Of a stretch of DNA of 43,118 nucleotides, positions 1 to 8,201 are shown one piece after another. This DNA comes from Lachnospiraceae bacterium UBA7076 (GTDB lineage Bacteria; Bacillota; Clostridia; Lachnospirales; Lachnospiraceae), in assembly GCA_002493625.1 (NCBI GenBank), contig DKZK01000004.1, positions 19,572 to 62,689 on the forward strand, given 5' to 3'. The notes under the pieces were generated by a model. The model worked only from the letters and a program-made list of their open reading frames with translations. It was not told the DNA's origin and ran no database searches. A program made the translations under genes and the position numbers. Position 1 is the first letter of the stretch; each line of letters opens with the position of its first letter.

Positions 1-67
1 TTGGAGCGTTCTTTGTTAAAAATATTTAATAAAAGAAAACTAAAATCCTTATTGCAACGGTCCCGCC
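1..67. repeat. Right half of a long palindromic terminator-like element, cut by the window edge
   Basis: The first 67 bases match the right half of the 142-bp near-palindrome at 31787-31928. Both have TTGGAGCGTTCTTTGTT near the start and AAAATCCTTATTGC near the end, followed by a GACAGCTCCC-like terminus (here degenerate, CAACGGTCCC). As at the other site, the element lies directly downstream of a minus-strand gene, here the deacetylase ending at 79. It probably serves as that gene's terminator. The left half lies outside the window, so pairing cannot be checked. Confidence 0.6.
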
Positions 68-78
68 TGCTTTTTATT

Positions 79-1065
79 CTACGGGAGCTCATTCAGGCTT
101 GCAAACCTGTAGCCCTCCCTTTTCATGTTCTGTATGACAGTGGCAAGTGCCTCCGAATTTGACTGTGACACATTATGCATAAGGATAATTGCACCGTTAT
201 GGTGATATTTTTCAAAATGCTTGATTACATAGTCGGTTCCGGGCTGATTATTCACATCATAATCCAAATATGCCATGCTCCAAAATATGGTTTTGAATCC
301 TAAGTCATGGGTAATTGCAAGGGTTCTGGCACTGTATTCTCCCATAGGCGGGCGCAGGTAAGGATCCATGTCGCATCCTGTAACCTCTTTCATATAATTT
401 GCAGTGCCCTCTATCTCGTCAATTATTTCCTCATATGACTTCTTTGGCAATGACGGATGGGTTATGGTATGATTGCCAACCTGATGTCCCTCCTCCTTCA
501 TTCTTTTCACCAGCGGTACATTGTCACGTATGTAAGTTTGTGTTACGAAAAAACATGCCGGAACATCCTCCTCCCTGAGAACGTCCAATATGTGCTCCGT
601 ATATCCGTTTTCATATCCGCAGTCAAATGTCAGATATATAACTTTGTCATCCCACTGTTTAACAGCGTCATCGGTCGTAGCCGTATTATAATTTGACAAC
701 ACTCTGTAGTCCACATAGTAGGCGCCATACTCTGTGAGATCTACTTTATCATCACAGCCGCTTGGCATATGGTTATCATTCCTTTTAAACCACCATGCCA
801 GCTTCTCATTTGAATAATCATAATATTCATTTTTATCACGGATCCGGCTGATAATCGGGAGACACTCATATCTCTTATTTATTTCCTGCTCTTTATCGTC
901 AGGCTCATCTGTGTCATGCTCCGCATCATTACCCGTCGCCGCATTATCATTTTTATAGCTTATAAATTTAAATATATCACATGATAAAACACCCTCCTTA
1001 GCCAGCAAAAAAACAATTCCCACAGCAATAACAATTACACAACAAATCTTAAATATTTTTTTCAA
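79..1065 (-). CDS. PdaA-like polysaccharide deacetylase (peptidoglycan N-acetylmuramic acid deacetylase family)
   Basis: A 328-residue protein with one N-terminal membrane or signal segment (about residues 8-22), an acidic spacer and a C-terminal NodB domain. NodB motifs are visible: TFDCGYENG at 146-154, GNHTITHPS at 197-205, RPPMGEYS at 238-245 and a late LMH. The arrangement and the YENGYT signature match Bacillus PdaA, which deacetylates muramic acid so that spore-cortex muramic delta-lactam can form. The second metal-site Asp of the canonical TFDDG motif is Cys here; PdaA itself has Asn, so this change is in keeping with the subfamily. The start is TTG, overlapping the TGA stop of the upstream gene by 4 bp with no clear Shine-Dalgarno, which suggests translational coupling. 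A cortex role is inference; generic cell-wall deacetylation is the alternative. Confidence 0.88.
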   Translation of the reverse strand: MKKIFKICCVIVIAVGIVFLLAKEGVLSCDIFKFISYKNDNAATGNDAEHDTDEPDDKEQEINKRYECLPIISRIRDKNEYYDYSNEKLAWWFKRNDNHMPSGCDDKVDLTEYGAYYVDYRVLSNYNTATTDDAVKQWDDKVIYLTFDCGYENGYTEHILDVLREEDVPACFFVTQTYIRDNVPLVKRMKEEGHQVGNHTITHPSLPKKSYEEIIDEIEGTANYMKEVTGCDMDPYLRPPMGEYSARTLAITHDLGFKTIFWSMAYLDYDVNNQPGTDYVIKHFEKYHHNGAIILMHNVSQSNSEALATVIQNMKREGYRFASLNELP

Positions 1066-1811
1066 GAGAAGAATTCACGCAGAAAGCTGTCAATCATTAC
1101 ATCGTTATTTGGTGAGGCTCTGCACTCATCATTTTTTTCCTCTTTTTCAAGCTGCTTTCTCTTTACCTCCTCCTGTATATGATTTACCATTTCAGGGGAG
1201 GTACAGTCCTGCTTTACACCGTCAGTTTTTGTAACGGCTGCCTCCTGCTCCGACAGCTTGCCTGCCGGATCGGCTCGTATGCTGCTGCGCAGCTTAACCG
1301 GTTCCCGCGCCGGCGTTACATTTTCGATATAATCCTTGATATTTGCTTTCAATATCTCCACTTTATTATTTATTAAAAATATATTCTCAAGTGCCAATAA
1401 AAATGCACATACACAAACACTATTTGCCATTAACAAAATCATTTCAGGACTTCCCCTCCATGATACGTCATAATACAAAAACGACCCGGCGGCGAGCGCA
1501 ACAATGACAAAAGCAAGCGTGTTTCCGCATTTTCGCCAGAACTCAAAGGGCATGGCAGCAAACTTCATTTTCCTGATATTTTTTTCCACAAAAGCATCTC
1601 CGTTACCGTTATTCATGCCAAGGCTCTGTCTGTTCTTATATTTTCTTGCTATTATCTGAAGCTTTTTCTTTTTTGTAGTCGCCATATTTTCGGATGCCTT
1701 TATCAGTGATTTCAGGTAAGTATTTGCCATCATTTTAAGTAGTAACCCCAGTACTCCTACTCCCCACAGGACATAAACATATGTATCCATTTTCATGATT
1801 CTTTCTAACAT
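1062..1811 (-). CDS. Membrane protein of unknown function, coupled to the deacetylase
   Basis: I do not recognise a family. The 249-residue product has a hydrophobic segment near the N-terminus, a basic stretch rich in Lys/Arg, two more hydrophobic segments in the middle and a charged C-terminal tail rich in Glu/Lys. The start is placed at ATG 1811 (protein begins MLERIMKMD) because GAGGG lies 5 nt upstream; a longer reading from ATG 1847 has no ribosome site. Its stop overlaps the TTG start of the PdaA-like gene, so the two are almost surely co-translated, and a cell-envelope role is a reasonable guess. No catalytic motif is visible. Confidence 0.7.
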   Translation of the reverse strand: MLERIMKMDTYVYVLWGVGVLGLLLKMMANTYLKSLIKASENMATTKKKKLQIIARKYKNRQSLGMNNGNGDAFVEKNIRKMKFAAMPFEFWRKCGNTLAFVIVALAAGSFLYYDVSWRGSPEMILLMANSVCVCAFLLALENIFLINNKVEILKANIKDYIENVTPAREPVKLRSSIRADPAGKLSEQEAAVTKTDGVKQDCTSPEMVNHIQEEVKRKQLEKEEKNDECRASPNNDVMIDSFLREFFS

Positions 1812-2069
1812 ACTTTCCCTCTTTTCATTGAACGTCACCGCATTCATATTTTGGCTTCGCCAAGGCGGTAACGCTACACGATAACCGGCTTAAATTTTTT
1901 GCACTCTCATATAACAGCAGCGGCTGCAATTTTACGGGCATACCCATAGCGCTTTTAAGATTTTCGGTCCCGGTCCGTGTTTTGATGTGGTGATTATAGA
2001 AAAGGCGAAGTTAATAAATCAAGTCTTTTTATACTGCAAATACTTATTTATTCCGACATATTTCACACT

Positions 2070-2097
2070 TTAACACCTTAATGTTTTGTGTTAAAAT
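2070..2097 (+). promoter_or_regulatory. Candidate promoter with overlapping inverted repeat, upstream of the TSCPD gene
   Basis: TTAACA (2070-2075) and TAAAAT (2092-2097) are spaced by 16 bp and read toward the gene at 2147. An 8-bp inverted repeat, TTTAACAC (2069-2076) and GTGTTAAA (2088-2095), covers both promoter boxes, so a repressor bound here could block them. The rest of the roughly 300-bp gap from 1812 shows no other feature I can support. Confidence 0.4.
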
Positions 2098-2146
2098 AAG
2101 CTTATGGTATTTGCATAAGTATTATTATGGAAAAGGAGGGTATGCT

Positions 2147-2383
2147 ATGACATATAAGACTTCCGGAACCTGTTCGCAGGCAATAAATTTTGATATAGTT
2201 GACGGTAAGCTTACAGGAGTTAAATTTATCGGAGGCTGTAACGGCAACACTCAGGGCATATGCAGGTTAGTTGAGGGCATGCCGGTAACAGAGGTCATTG
2301 AACGACTTGAAGGCATCAAATGCGGCTTCAAGGAAACCTCATGTCCCGACCAGCTTGCCAGAGCATTAAAGCAGGCATTGTAA
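2147..2383 (+). CDS. TSCPD domain protein (TIGR03905-like)
   Basis: A 78-residue protein carrying the TSCPD motif near the C-terminus (KETSCPDQLARAL) and the GGCNGNTQGI segment typical of the small stand-alone family. TSCPD domains also occur at the C-terminus of B12-dependent ribonucleotide reductase, where they bind metal or assist the enzyme. The role of the stand-alone protein is not established. The start is chosen at ATG 2147 because AAAGGAGGG lies 6 nt upstream; a longer reading from 2081 would begin before the ribosome site. It stands alone, followed by repeated DNA. Confidence 0.85.
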   Translation: MTYKTSGTCSQAINFDIVDGKLTGVKFIGGCNGNTQGICRLVEGMPVTEVIERLEGIKCGFKETSCPDQLARALKQAL

Positions 2384-2434
2384 AAACATTCATGCATGCT
2401 GTAAGATTATTGATAATTTTACATATAATAGAAT

Positions 2435-2568
2435 AGAACAAAGCGGCTTTGCCGCTGTAGTTCGCATCTTAGCAAGGTTCGCCAGAACCGTGCTGATATG
2501 AAATTTTGAAAAAATTTCATATCAAAGAACAAAGCGGCTTTGCCGCTGTAGTTCGCATCTTAGCAAGG
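2435..2568. repeat. Pair of identical 43-nt direct repeats around a perfect hairpin
   Basis: The 43-nt sequence at 2435-2477 is repeated exactly at 2526-2568, a 91-bp period. Each copy contains the small dyad AGCGGctttgCCGCT. Between them lies a 14-bp perfect stem with a 3-nt loop (TGATATGAAATTTT at 2494-2507 and its complement at 2511-2524). A diverged third copy is at 17631-17675, so this is a dispersed family. It codes for nothing visible and sits between the TSCPD gene and murG. Confidence 0.85.
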
Positions 2569-2661
2569 CAATTACAAAAGAGCTTTCAGACTCATATATG
2601 AAACGGTTAAAATTTATAAGCTGCGACATATAAGAAATGTAAAAAAGTGTGAGGTATATAT

Positions 2662-3726
2662 ATGAAACGAATTGTACTTACAGGCGGGGGAACTGCCGGT
2701 CACGTAACGCCAAATATGGCAATTATCCCTTCTCTCAGGGAAAAAGGCTATGACATACATTACATCGGCTCCTACGATGGAATAGAAAAAAAGCTTATTG
2801 AGGAGATGGGAATACCATATCATGGCATAGCGACAGGAAAGCTGCGAAGATATTTTGATTTGAAAAATTTTTCCGACCCCTTCCGTGTTATAAAGGGATT
2901 CTCACAGGCAAAGGCACTTATGAAGGAGCTTAAGCCTGACGTAGTTTTTTCCAAGGGCGGATTTGTATCCGTCCCGGTTGTGCTTGCAGCAAGCTCAAAA
3001 AAAATTCCATGCATTATACATGAATCAGATATGACGCCCGGACTTGCAAACAAAATTGCAATTCCAAAGGCAGATAAGGTATGCTGCAATTTCCCTGAAA
3101 CAGTGGAAAAGCTTCCTGAGGGAAAAGCGGTTGTAACAGGAACTCCCATAAGAAAGGAGTTGTTTGACGGCAACGCAGCAAACGCGATGTCCTTCTGCGG
3201 GTTTAAGGAGGTTCGTCCTACCCTGCTTATTATAGGAGGAAGCTCCGGAAGCGTCAGGGTAAATGAAGCAATATGGTCCTGTCTGGATGAAATACTTAAA
3301 ACATATAATGTCATTCATCTTTGCGGAAAGGGAAACCTGAACAACAGCCTTACCGGAAAAAAGAACTATGTGCAGTTTGAATATATAAAGCAGGAGCTTG
3401 CAAATCTTCTTGCGCTGGCGGATGTTGTAGTATCCCGCGCAGGCGCCAATGCCATCTGCGAGCTTCTGGCACTTAAGAAACCAAGCGTCCTTATTCCCCT
3501 CTCACTTGAAGCAAGCAGGGGCGACCAGATTTTAAACGCCCGCTCCTTTGACAACAGCGGATATGCGAAGCTTCTTATGGAGGAGGATGTAAATGACACA
3601 TCGCTCCTTGAAGCAATTAACTATGTATATAACAATCGTGACACATATATCTGCGCAATGGAATGCAGCGCAAAGCACGATTCGGTTACCATGATTGTAA
3701 ATATGATAGAGGAGCTTGCAAAGTAA
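2662..3726 (+). CDS. murG: MurG, lipid I N-acetylglucosaminyltransferase
   Basis: A 354-residue GT-B glycosyltransferase that transfers GlcNAc from UDP-GlcNAc to lipid I, making lipid II at the inner face of the membrane. The N-terminal glycine loop GGGTAGHVTPN (about 8-18), the IGGSSGSVRVN segment in the middle and the C-terminal donor-site stretch around SRAGANAICELLALKKPSVL are all present. The DQILNA motif follows. Length is normal. The ribosome site is weak (GTGAGG, about 6 nt before ATG). It is not inside a dcw cluster here but a single gene closed by a strong terminator. Confidence 0.95.
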   Translation: MKRIVLTGGGTAGHVTPNMAIIPSLREKGYDIHYIGSYDGIEKKLIEEMGIPYHGIATGKLRRYFDLKNFSDPFRVIKGFSQAKALMKELKPDVVFSKGGFVSVPVVLAASSKKIPCIIHESDMTPGLANKIAIPKADKVCCNFPETVEKLPEGKAVVTGTPIRKELFDGNAANAMSFCGFKEVRPTLLIIGGSSGSVRVNEAIWSCLDEILKTYNVIHLCGKGNLNNSLTGKKNYVQFEYIKQELANLLALADVVVSRAGANAICELLALKKPSVLIPLSLEASRGDQILNARSFDNSGYAKLLMEEDVNDTSLLEAINYVYNNRDTYICAMECSAKHDSVTMIVNMIEELAK

Positions 3727-3734
3727 TAAAAAAC

Positions 3735-3766
3735 AGAGGCTGTCGCACTTCATGCGACAGCCCTCT
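3735..3766. terminator. Bidirectional terminator between murG and the HD gene
   Basis: AGAGGCTGTCGCA (3735-3747) pairs with TGCGACAGCCCTCT (3753-3766) around a 5-nt loop, with A-rich and T-rich flanks on both sides. It lies between two convergent genes, and its right arm runs into the stop codon of the minus-strand HD gene. The core GGCTGTCGCA recurs in several other hairpins of this window. Confidence 0.85.
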
Positions 3767-4355
3767 AAAAAAGCTCTTTTTCAAGCTGAAAAATATAATC
3801 CTCTATCAGCTTCATTCTCTTTGTGTATTCTGCTCTTGCAGTATCCGTCTTACATCTCCTGATTTTGGGTTTATTTATTCTGTAGAAATTCTTTATTCTG
3901 TAATATGCCTTTTTGTATGTGGGATCCTCCTCAACTGCCGTTGCCATGGCATCCCATATTATACCAATAGCTCCTACCTCATCCAGCAAATCGGCATCCA
4001 TAACAATCTTGCATTCAAGAGATAGCTCAGCCTCCGTATCCTTATCGGAATGTGCCATAATAATTTCGCCGACCCTCTTAATAATATCAGGGTCAACACC
4101 AATACTGTCCAGATATTCCACCGCAAGCTCTGCTCCCACCTCTGCATGTGGTCTTTCGTCATCCCAACCAATGTCATGAAGCAAGGCTGCCAAAGCAATG
4201 ACATCCAAATCACCGCCAAGCTTCGACTGAAGCTTTATCGCCCATCTGTATACTCTCATGGTATGCTCATATCTGCTTCTAAACGGATAATTTGGTGGAC
4301 GTCCGTTTTCTGTGGTCATTTTTTTAACGTATTCCATTACTTCTGCGTAATTCAT
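3765..4355 (-). CDS. HD-domain phosphohydrolase
   Basis: A 196-residue protein with an HD fold: H31 in the HTMRVYRWA helix, the H60-D61 pair in ALLHDIGWDD, H70 (PHAEVGAELA) and a later Asp in the AHSDKD segment. HD proteins of this size are metal-dependent phosphohydrolases acting on nucleotides or similar phosphate esters; the substrate cannot be read from sequence. The start is placed at ATG 4355 (MNYAEVMEY), since AAAGGGGCGGAG lies just upstream. The alternative ATG at 4376 would put the ribosome site inside the gene. Single gene, convergent with murG. Confidence 0.82.
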   Translation of the reverse strand: MNYAEVMEYVKKMTTENGRPPNYPFRSRYEHTMRVYRWAIKLQSKLGGDLDVIALAALLHDIGWDDERPHAEVGAELAVEYLDSIGVDPDIIKRVGEIIMAHSDKDTEAELSLECKIVMDADLLDEVGAIGIIWDAMATAVEEDPTYKKAYYRIKNFYRINKPKIRRCKTDTARAEYTKRMKLIEDYIFQLEKELF

Positions 4356-4436
4356 AACTCCGCCCCTTTGGTCCACATTTATCTAATGATAACACCTTTT
4401 TAGCTAAAATACTATATTTTTATAGTTTATTTTAAA

Positions 4437-4700
4437 CCCGCGCGACCGGCTTCGTGAAATCCTCATAGACGTTACCCTGGCAGTTAACTCAGTCCAGGCA
4501 CCCTTGCGGCGCACAGAACATCCTACTTAGTGCTGCTTCGTTCCCGACCTGACACGGTTCATAGGCTCCTGTCGCGCAAGACCCAAACATCAACGCCACT
4601 TACCAGGGGCTGCCCTACAAGCAACAACCCTAAGCCAGCCATCACTCCTGCTGTAGCGGATTGCAGGTACAGGGCACCGCTAACTCCCCAGCTGCGCGGA
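4437..4700 (-). ncRNA. ffs: Signal recognition particle RNA, large Gram-positive type
   Basis: Read on the minus strand, the roughly 264-nt sequence has complementary ends (CCGCGC at the 5' end, GCGCGG at the 3' end). An Alu-type 5' domain follows the 5' end. The conserved S-domain core GTCAGGTCGGGAACGAAGCA lies near plus positions 4535-4555. That core binds the Ffh M domain. The RNA is the scaffold of SRP and includes the Alu domain typical of Firmicutes. Its position just downstream of tadA matches tadA-scr in Bacillus. An AT-rich hairpin with a T run (about 4406-4433) may terminate it. Ends are accurate to a few bases. Confidence 0.95.
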
Positions 4701-4751
4701 AATTTTATAACGTATTAAAACAAAAATACATAATAAAGTATATCTAAAATA

Positions 4752-5252
4752 TTATGTTAAGTCAAGGTTTTTCCTCTTTTCATCTCTAAGCCATACAAAA
4801 AAATCCTTCATCATGGCAGAACATTCCTCCTCCATGATACCTTTTACAACCTCAACCTGATGATTAAATTCTCTTACATTAAATAAATTTATAACGGAGC
4901 CGGCACAACCCGCCTTGGGATTCATACACCCGATAACCACCCTCGGTATGCGAGCCTGAACGATAGCTCCCGCACACATTTGACAAGGTTCAAGTGTAAC
5001 ATACATCGTGCACTCCTCAAGCCTCCAGTCACCAATAATTTTTGAAGCCTTTTTTATTGCCATAATCTCCGCATGTGCAAGAGCTGTCTTATCTGCGTTC
5101 CTTCTATTGTAGCCTCTTGCTATGACACTGCCTTCATAAACTATAACACACCCAATAGGCACGTCCTTATTTTTCCATGCCTTTTTTGCCTGAGTCACAG
5201 CCTGCCTCATAAATTTCTCATGCTGCTTTATATCATCTGCATCTGAATCCAT
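4752..5252 (-). CDS. tadA: TadA, tRNA-specific adenosine deaminase
   Basis: A 166-residue cytidine/deoxycytidylate deaminase-fold enzyme that converts wobble A34 to inosine in tRNA-Arg(ACG). Zinc and catalytic residues are in place: H60-A-E62 and the P89-C90-x-x-C93 motif in EPCQMCAGA. Length and layout are normal for TadA. The start ATG at 5252 follows AGGAG at a good distance. SRP RNA lies directly downstream on the same strand, the conserved Firmicutes order. Confidence 0.95.
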   Translation of the reverse strand: MDSDADDIKQHEKFMRQAVTQAKKAWKNKDVPIGCVIVYEGSVIARGYNRRNADKTALAHAEIMAIKKASKIIGDWRLEECTMYVTLEPCQMCAGAIVQARIPRVVIGCMNPKAGCAGSVINLFNVREFNHQVEVVKGIMEEECSAMMKDFFVWLRDEKRKNLDLT

Positions 5253-5332
5253 AATTTTTTCTCCTATCTTTGAACATCTGTTATTTCATATTTCCCCACG
5301 GAAAATGAGTCAGTCATGGGGCTGCCACGCTT

Positions 5333-5413
5333 AGAATATTTTTATTAAAGCAGCAAAAATACGCTTGCTGTATTCTTTATTCTGATTGATAAATTAACAA
5401 ATAAAAATATTCT
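5333..5413. repeat. Perfect 14-bp inverted repeat with 53-bp spacer
   Basis: AGAATATTTTTATT (5333-5346) is the exact complement of AATAAAAATATTCT (5400-5413). The spacer contains a smaller dyad, CAGCA...TGCTG (about 5351-5370). It lies in the gap between the divergent tadA and GNAT genes, so it could be a regulatory or structured element. No convincing promoter is bracketed by the arms. Confidence 0.55.
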
Positions 5414-5483
5414 GCAAAAAACTATGTACAATTTATATGCTTTCAGTATACACTAATAACATGCTTTGTGAAAGAGGTACAAA

Positions 5484-6041
5484 ATGGGGCCGGGAATAAG
5501 ATATACAGACAATTTAATTTTAAAGGTTGAAAATGAGGACAGTGCCCGTAAAGTGCTTGAGCTTTATCAGCGCAACCGCACTGCCTTTGAACGCTTTGAG
5601 CCTACAAGGCCAAACGATTTCTACACCGTGGAATATCATCGGCAGATACTTGCCCGCGAATATAAAATGTATATTTCCGGCACATTCTTAAGGTATTATA
5701 TTTTTCTGAAAATGCGTCCCTGCCGTATCATCGGTTCAGTGAATTTTAATATATATCATGATAATGACAAGCCCTTTGCAGAAATCGGCTATAAAATTGA
5801 TGCACTTCACCAAAATCAGGGGCTGGCATACGAAGCATGCATGTCCGCATTTGCAGTAATAAAAAGGGACTACGGCATAAACAGGGTTGATGCCCGAATA
5901 CACCCTGACAACGAGGCGTCAAAAAGGCTGGCAGAGAAAATCGGCTTTACGCCGATTCGCCTTGAGCCAAAATGTGCAAATATCCTCGGAAAATATGAGG
6001 ATTTGATACGTTATTCCGTCAATATTTCAGATATCCAGTAA
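5484..6041 (+). CDS. GNAT-family N-acetyltransferase (RimJ/RimL-like)
   Basis: A 185-residue protein with the GNAT pattern seen in RimJ/RimL-type enzymes. A beta-strand AEIGYKIDALHQNQGLAYEA leads into the acetyl-CoA-binding helix, and the late motif HPDNEASKRLAEKIGF is typical. The acceptor (ribosomal protein N-terminus, other protein or small molecule) cannot be told. The ribosome site AAAGAGG precedes ATG 5484. Its last 31 bp overlap the 3' end of the convergent gene 6011-7246. Confidence 0.85.
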   Translation: MGPGIRYTDNLILKVENEDSARKVLELYQRNRTAFERFEPTRPNDFYTVEYHRQILAREYKMYISGTFLRYYIFLKMRPCRIIGSVNFNIYHDNDKPFAEIGYKIDALHQNQGLAYEACMSAFAVIKRDYGINRVDARIHPDNEASKRLAEKIGFTPIRLEPKCANILGKYEDLIRYSVNISDIQ

Positions 6042-7246
6042 CCAAAATTACCTGTCAGAAATTTTGTGCGTTTAGCAGGTATAAATATATTGAAGCCAAA
6101 CATATTTGCAAGATATTTTTCCTTGTTTGTGTACACTCCCGGCACACCTATCACATATGCCTCCTTGCGTTCAAACTTAACCTTTCCCATCATTATGTAC
6201 CTGTAATGATAATATCCGTGTGACAGAAAGCTGTTTACTCCAAGCTTCCAGTTACTCATCGCAAGCCTTCCTATGTCATGAGGCACAATTTTTACACACT
6301 CCATAAACTGACTGTCTGCAAGTAACGGCAGCTTTGGAAATGTATTAAGCATTTTCTGACAAATACTCTCACCATTTTCATTTTTCTGTCTTTTAAACAT
6401 CTGCTCCGCTTCTGTCTTCTCCCCTGACGGCTCGGAAGCTGCCTCTGCTTTTTCTTTTTCCTCCATCACTTCCGACGGCTCGAAAACTGCCTCTGCTTTT
6501 TCTTTTTCCTCCATCACTTCCGACGGCTCGAAAACCGCCTCCGCTTTTTCTTTTTCCTCCATCGCTTCCGATGGTTCGAAAACTGCTTCCGTTTTTTCTT
6601 CCATCACTTCCGACGGCTCGAAAACCGCCTCCGCTTTTTCTTTTTTCTCCATCACTTCCGACGGTTCGAAAACTGCCTCTGCTTTTTCTTTTTCCTCCAT
6701 CGCTTCCGACGGTTCGAAAACCGCCTCCGCCTTTTCTTTTTCCTCCATCACTTCCGACGGCTCGACAACTGCTTCGTTTTTATTAACTCTTTTTCCGGCA
6801 GTTCTCACCATATCAGGAGAAAACGCATACTCGTTCCACATTCCCACAAGAATTTCACCATCATCACATACAAAAAACACCCCGTCAAAGCAATCAAATG
6901 ACATGCCGTTATTTAACGGATTGTCCCAATCAAGCTCAAAACGCTTTACTATCGTATCCCGTTCCTTGGATTTAAAATGTATCTCCTCAAGAAACTCGAT
7001 ACTCGGCGAAGCATTTCCCTCCTGCCTGTACATAAGATATATTTTACAATTGCAGGTATATTCCTTATACATTTTTATGCCGATTTGTATTCTTGCCGTA
7101 TCCTCATGCTTTTCCTGAGGGCTCATTCTTTGGGAAATGACCCTGTATTCGGATGCTATGCGCTGTACCTTAATAAAACCGGCATTTTCACATCTTACAT
7201 TGTTCCTATACCTGAATATGTACGACACCCATCTGCCCTGCTGCAT
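6011..7246 (-). CDS. Hypothetical protein with 48-bp in-frame tandem repeats
   Basis: A 411-residue protein I do not recognise with certainty. Three parts are visible: an N-terminal region (1-150) with several beta-like stretches; a middle of seven 16-residue repeats, consensus EAVFEPSEVMEEKEKA, at about 158-267; and a C-terminal domain (about 295-411, ending in GNFGYWISEILTE) rich in aromatic residues that looks like a conserved fold. The fourth repeat is two residues shorter. No signal peptide or membrane segment is seen. The start ATG follows GGGGGG at 8 nt. It may be a Lachnospiraceae family protein, but no function is offered. Confidence 0.75.
   Translation of the reverse strand: MQQGRWVSYIFRYRNNVRCENAGFIKVQRIASEYRVISQRMSPQEKHEDTARIQIGIKMYKEYTCNCKIYLMYRQEGNASPSIEFLEEIHFKSKERDTIVKRFELDWDNPLNNGMSFDCFDGVFFVCDDGEILVGMWNEYAFSPDMVRTAGKRVNKNEAVVEPSEVMEEKEKAEAVFEPSEAMEEKEKAEAVFEPSEVMEKKEKAEAVFEPSEVMEEKTEAVFEPSEAMEEKEKAEAVFEPSEVMEEKEKAEAVFEPSEVMEEKEKAEAASEPSGEKTEAEQMFKRQKNENGESICQKMLNTFPKLPLLADSQFMECVKIVPHDIGRLAMSNWKLGVNSFLSHGYYHYRYIMMGKVKFERKEAYVIGVPGVYTNKEKYLANMFGFNIFIPAKRTKFLTGNFGYWISEILTE
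6446..6775 (-). repeat. Seven-copy 48-bp coding tandem repeat
   Basis: Seven near-identical units, six of 48 bp and one of 42 bp, encode the acidic EAVFEPSE[VA]MEEKEKA repeat of the host gene; a degenerate eighth unit follows. All units keep the frame. Such arrays change copy number by slippage or recombination, so the linker length probably varies between strains. Confidence 0.9.
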
Positions 7247-7339
7247 TACAAAACCCCCCTTATACTTATAACAAATATATGCGGAGTCTTGTTAAATTAT
7301 AACAGCGGAATACATTTATTTCCGTGTGCGAGAGCCTCA

Positions 7340-8200
7340 TTACGAGATTTTTGGTTTAAGTATATTGGCAAGCTCTGCAAACTGCTCTAAGGTTAATGCC
7401 TCTCCCCTTATATTTTCGTCAAGTCCCATACTGCAAAGCGCATTCGAGACCTCCTCCTTTGTAAAGGAAAGACCGGGGAAATTGTTAATTCCGTTTTGCA
7501 GTGTCTTTCTGCGCTGATTGAAGGAGGCTCTTATAAGCTGAAACATTAACGCCTCATCCTCCACATGAACAATGGGCTTATCCCATTTTGTGAGACGTAT
7601 AACTGCCGAGCCCACATTCGGTCTCGGAATAAAACAGTTCGGAGGTACATTCGCAGCTATATAGGCTTCCGCATAATACCTTACTGCAAGCGTCAGCGCC
7701 CCATAGTCCTTGGTTTTTGGCGTCGCCTGCATCCTCCGGGCAACCTCCTTCTGAACCATTACGGTAATGGATTCGGCAGGAATATGCTCCTCAAACAATC
7801 TCATGATTATTGGAGTTGTTATATAATATGGAAGATTTGCAACTACCTTACATGTGTTTTTTTCTCCCAAAAGCTTCTTAATGTCAACCTTAAGTATGTC
7901 CTCGTTAATCACATGAACATTATCATATTCACGTAAAGTTTCCTCCAGAACGGGAATAAGATTTTTGTCTATCTCAACCGCATAAACCTTATTTGCCACC
8001 TCCGCAAGATATTGTGTCAGGGTTCCTATTCCGGGACCAATCTCAAGAACAATATCCTCCTTTGTGATATCTGCCGCCTTAATTATTTTTTCAATCACAT
8101 GCCCGTCGATGAGAAAATTCTGACCAAATCTTTTCTGGAAGGCAATGTTATGTTTTTTTACTATCTCTATCGTCGTCTGTGGATTGCTTAATTTTTCCAC
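7340..8200 (-). CDS. rsmA: RsmA (KsgA), 16S rRNA A1518/A1519 dimethyltransferase
   Basis: A 286-residue SAM-dependent methyltransferase that dimethylates two adjacent adenines in helix 45 of 16S rRNA late in 30S assembly. KRFGQNFLID at the N-terminus, motif I VLEIGPGIGTLT and the catalytic NLPYYIT are all present. The start is placed at GTG 8200: GGAGGG lies 8 nt upstream, and only 1 nt separates it from the tatD stop, as expected for a coupled pair. An upstream ATG at 8221 would overlap tatD and lacks a ribosome site. tatD-rsmA is a common Firmicutes operon. Confidence 0.95.
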   Translation of the reverse strand: MEKLSNPQTTIEIVKKHNIAFQKRFGQNFLIDGHVIEKIIKAADITKEDIVLEIGPGIGTLTQYLAEVANKVYAVEIDKNLIPVLEETLREYDNVHVINEDILKVDIKKLLGEKNTCKVVANLPYYITTPIIMRLFEEHIPAESITVMVQKEVARRMQATPKTKDYGALTLAVRYYAEAYIAANVPPNCFIPRPNVGSAVIRLTKWDKPIVHVEDEALMFQLIRASFNQRRKTLQNGINNFPGLSFTKEEVSNALCSMGLDENIRGEALTLEQFAELANILKPKIS

Positions 8201-8201
8201 T

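Noticed and set aside
4530..4718. Open frame on the plus strand inside the SRP RNA
   Set aside because: It lies on the strand opposite ffs, has no ribosome site and overlaps strongly conserved RNA.
6446..6775. CRISPR-like regular repeats
   Set aside because: Units are contiguous, in frame and without unique spacers; this is a coding repeat.
6571..6786. Open frame opposite the 48-bp repeats
   Set aside because: It is the complement of the repeat array with no start signal; a shadow frame.
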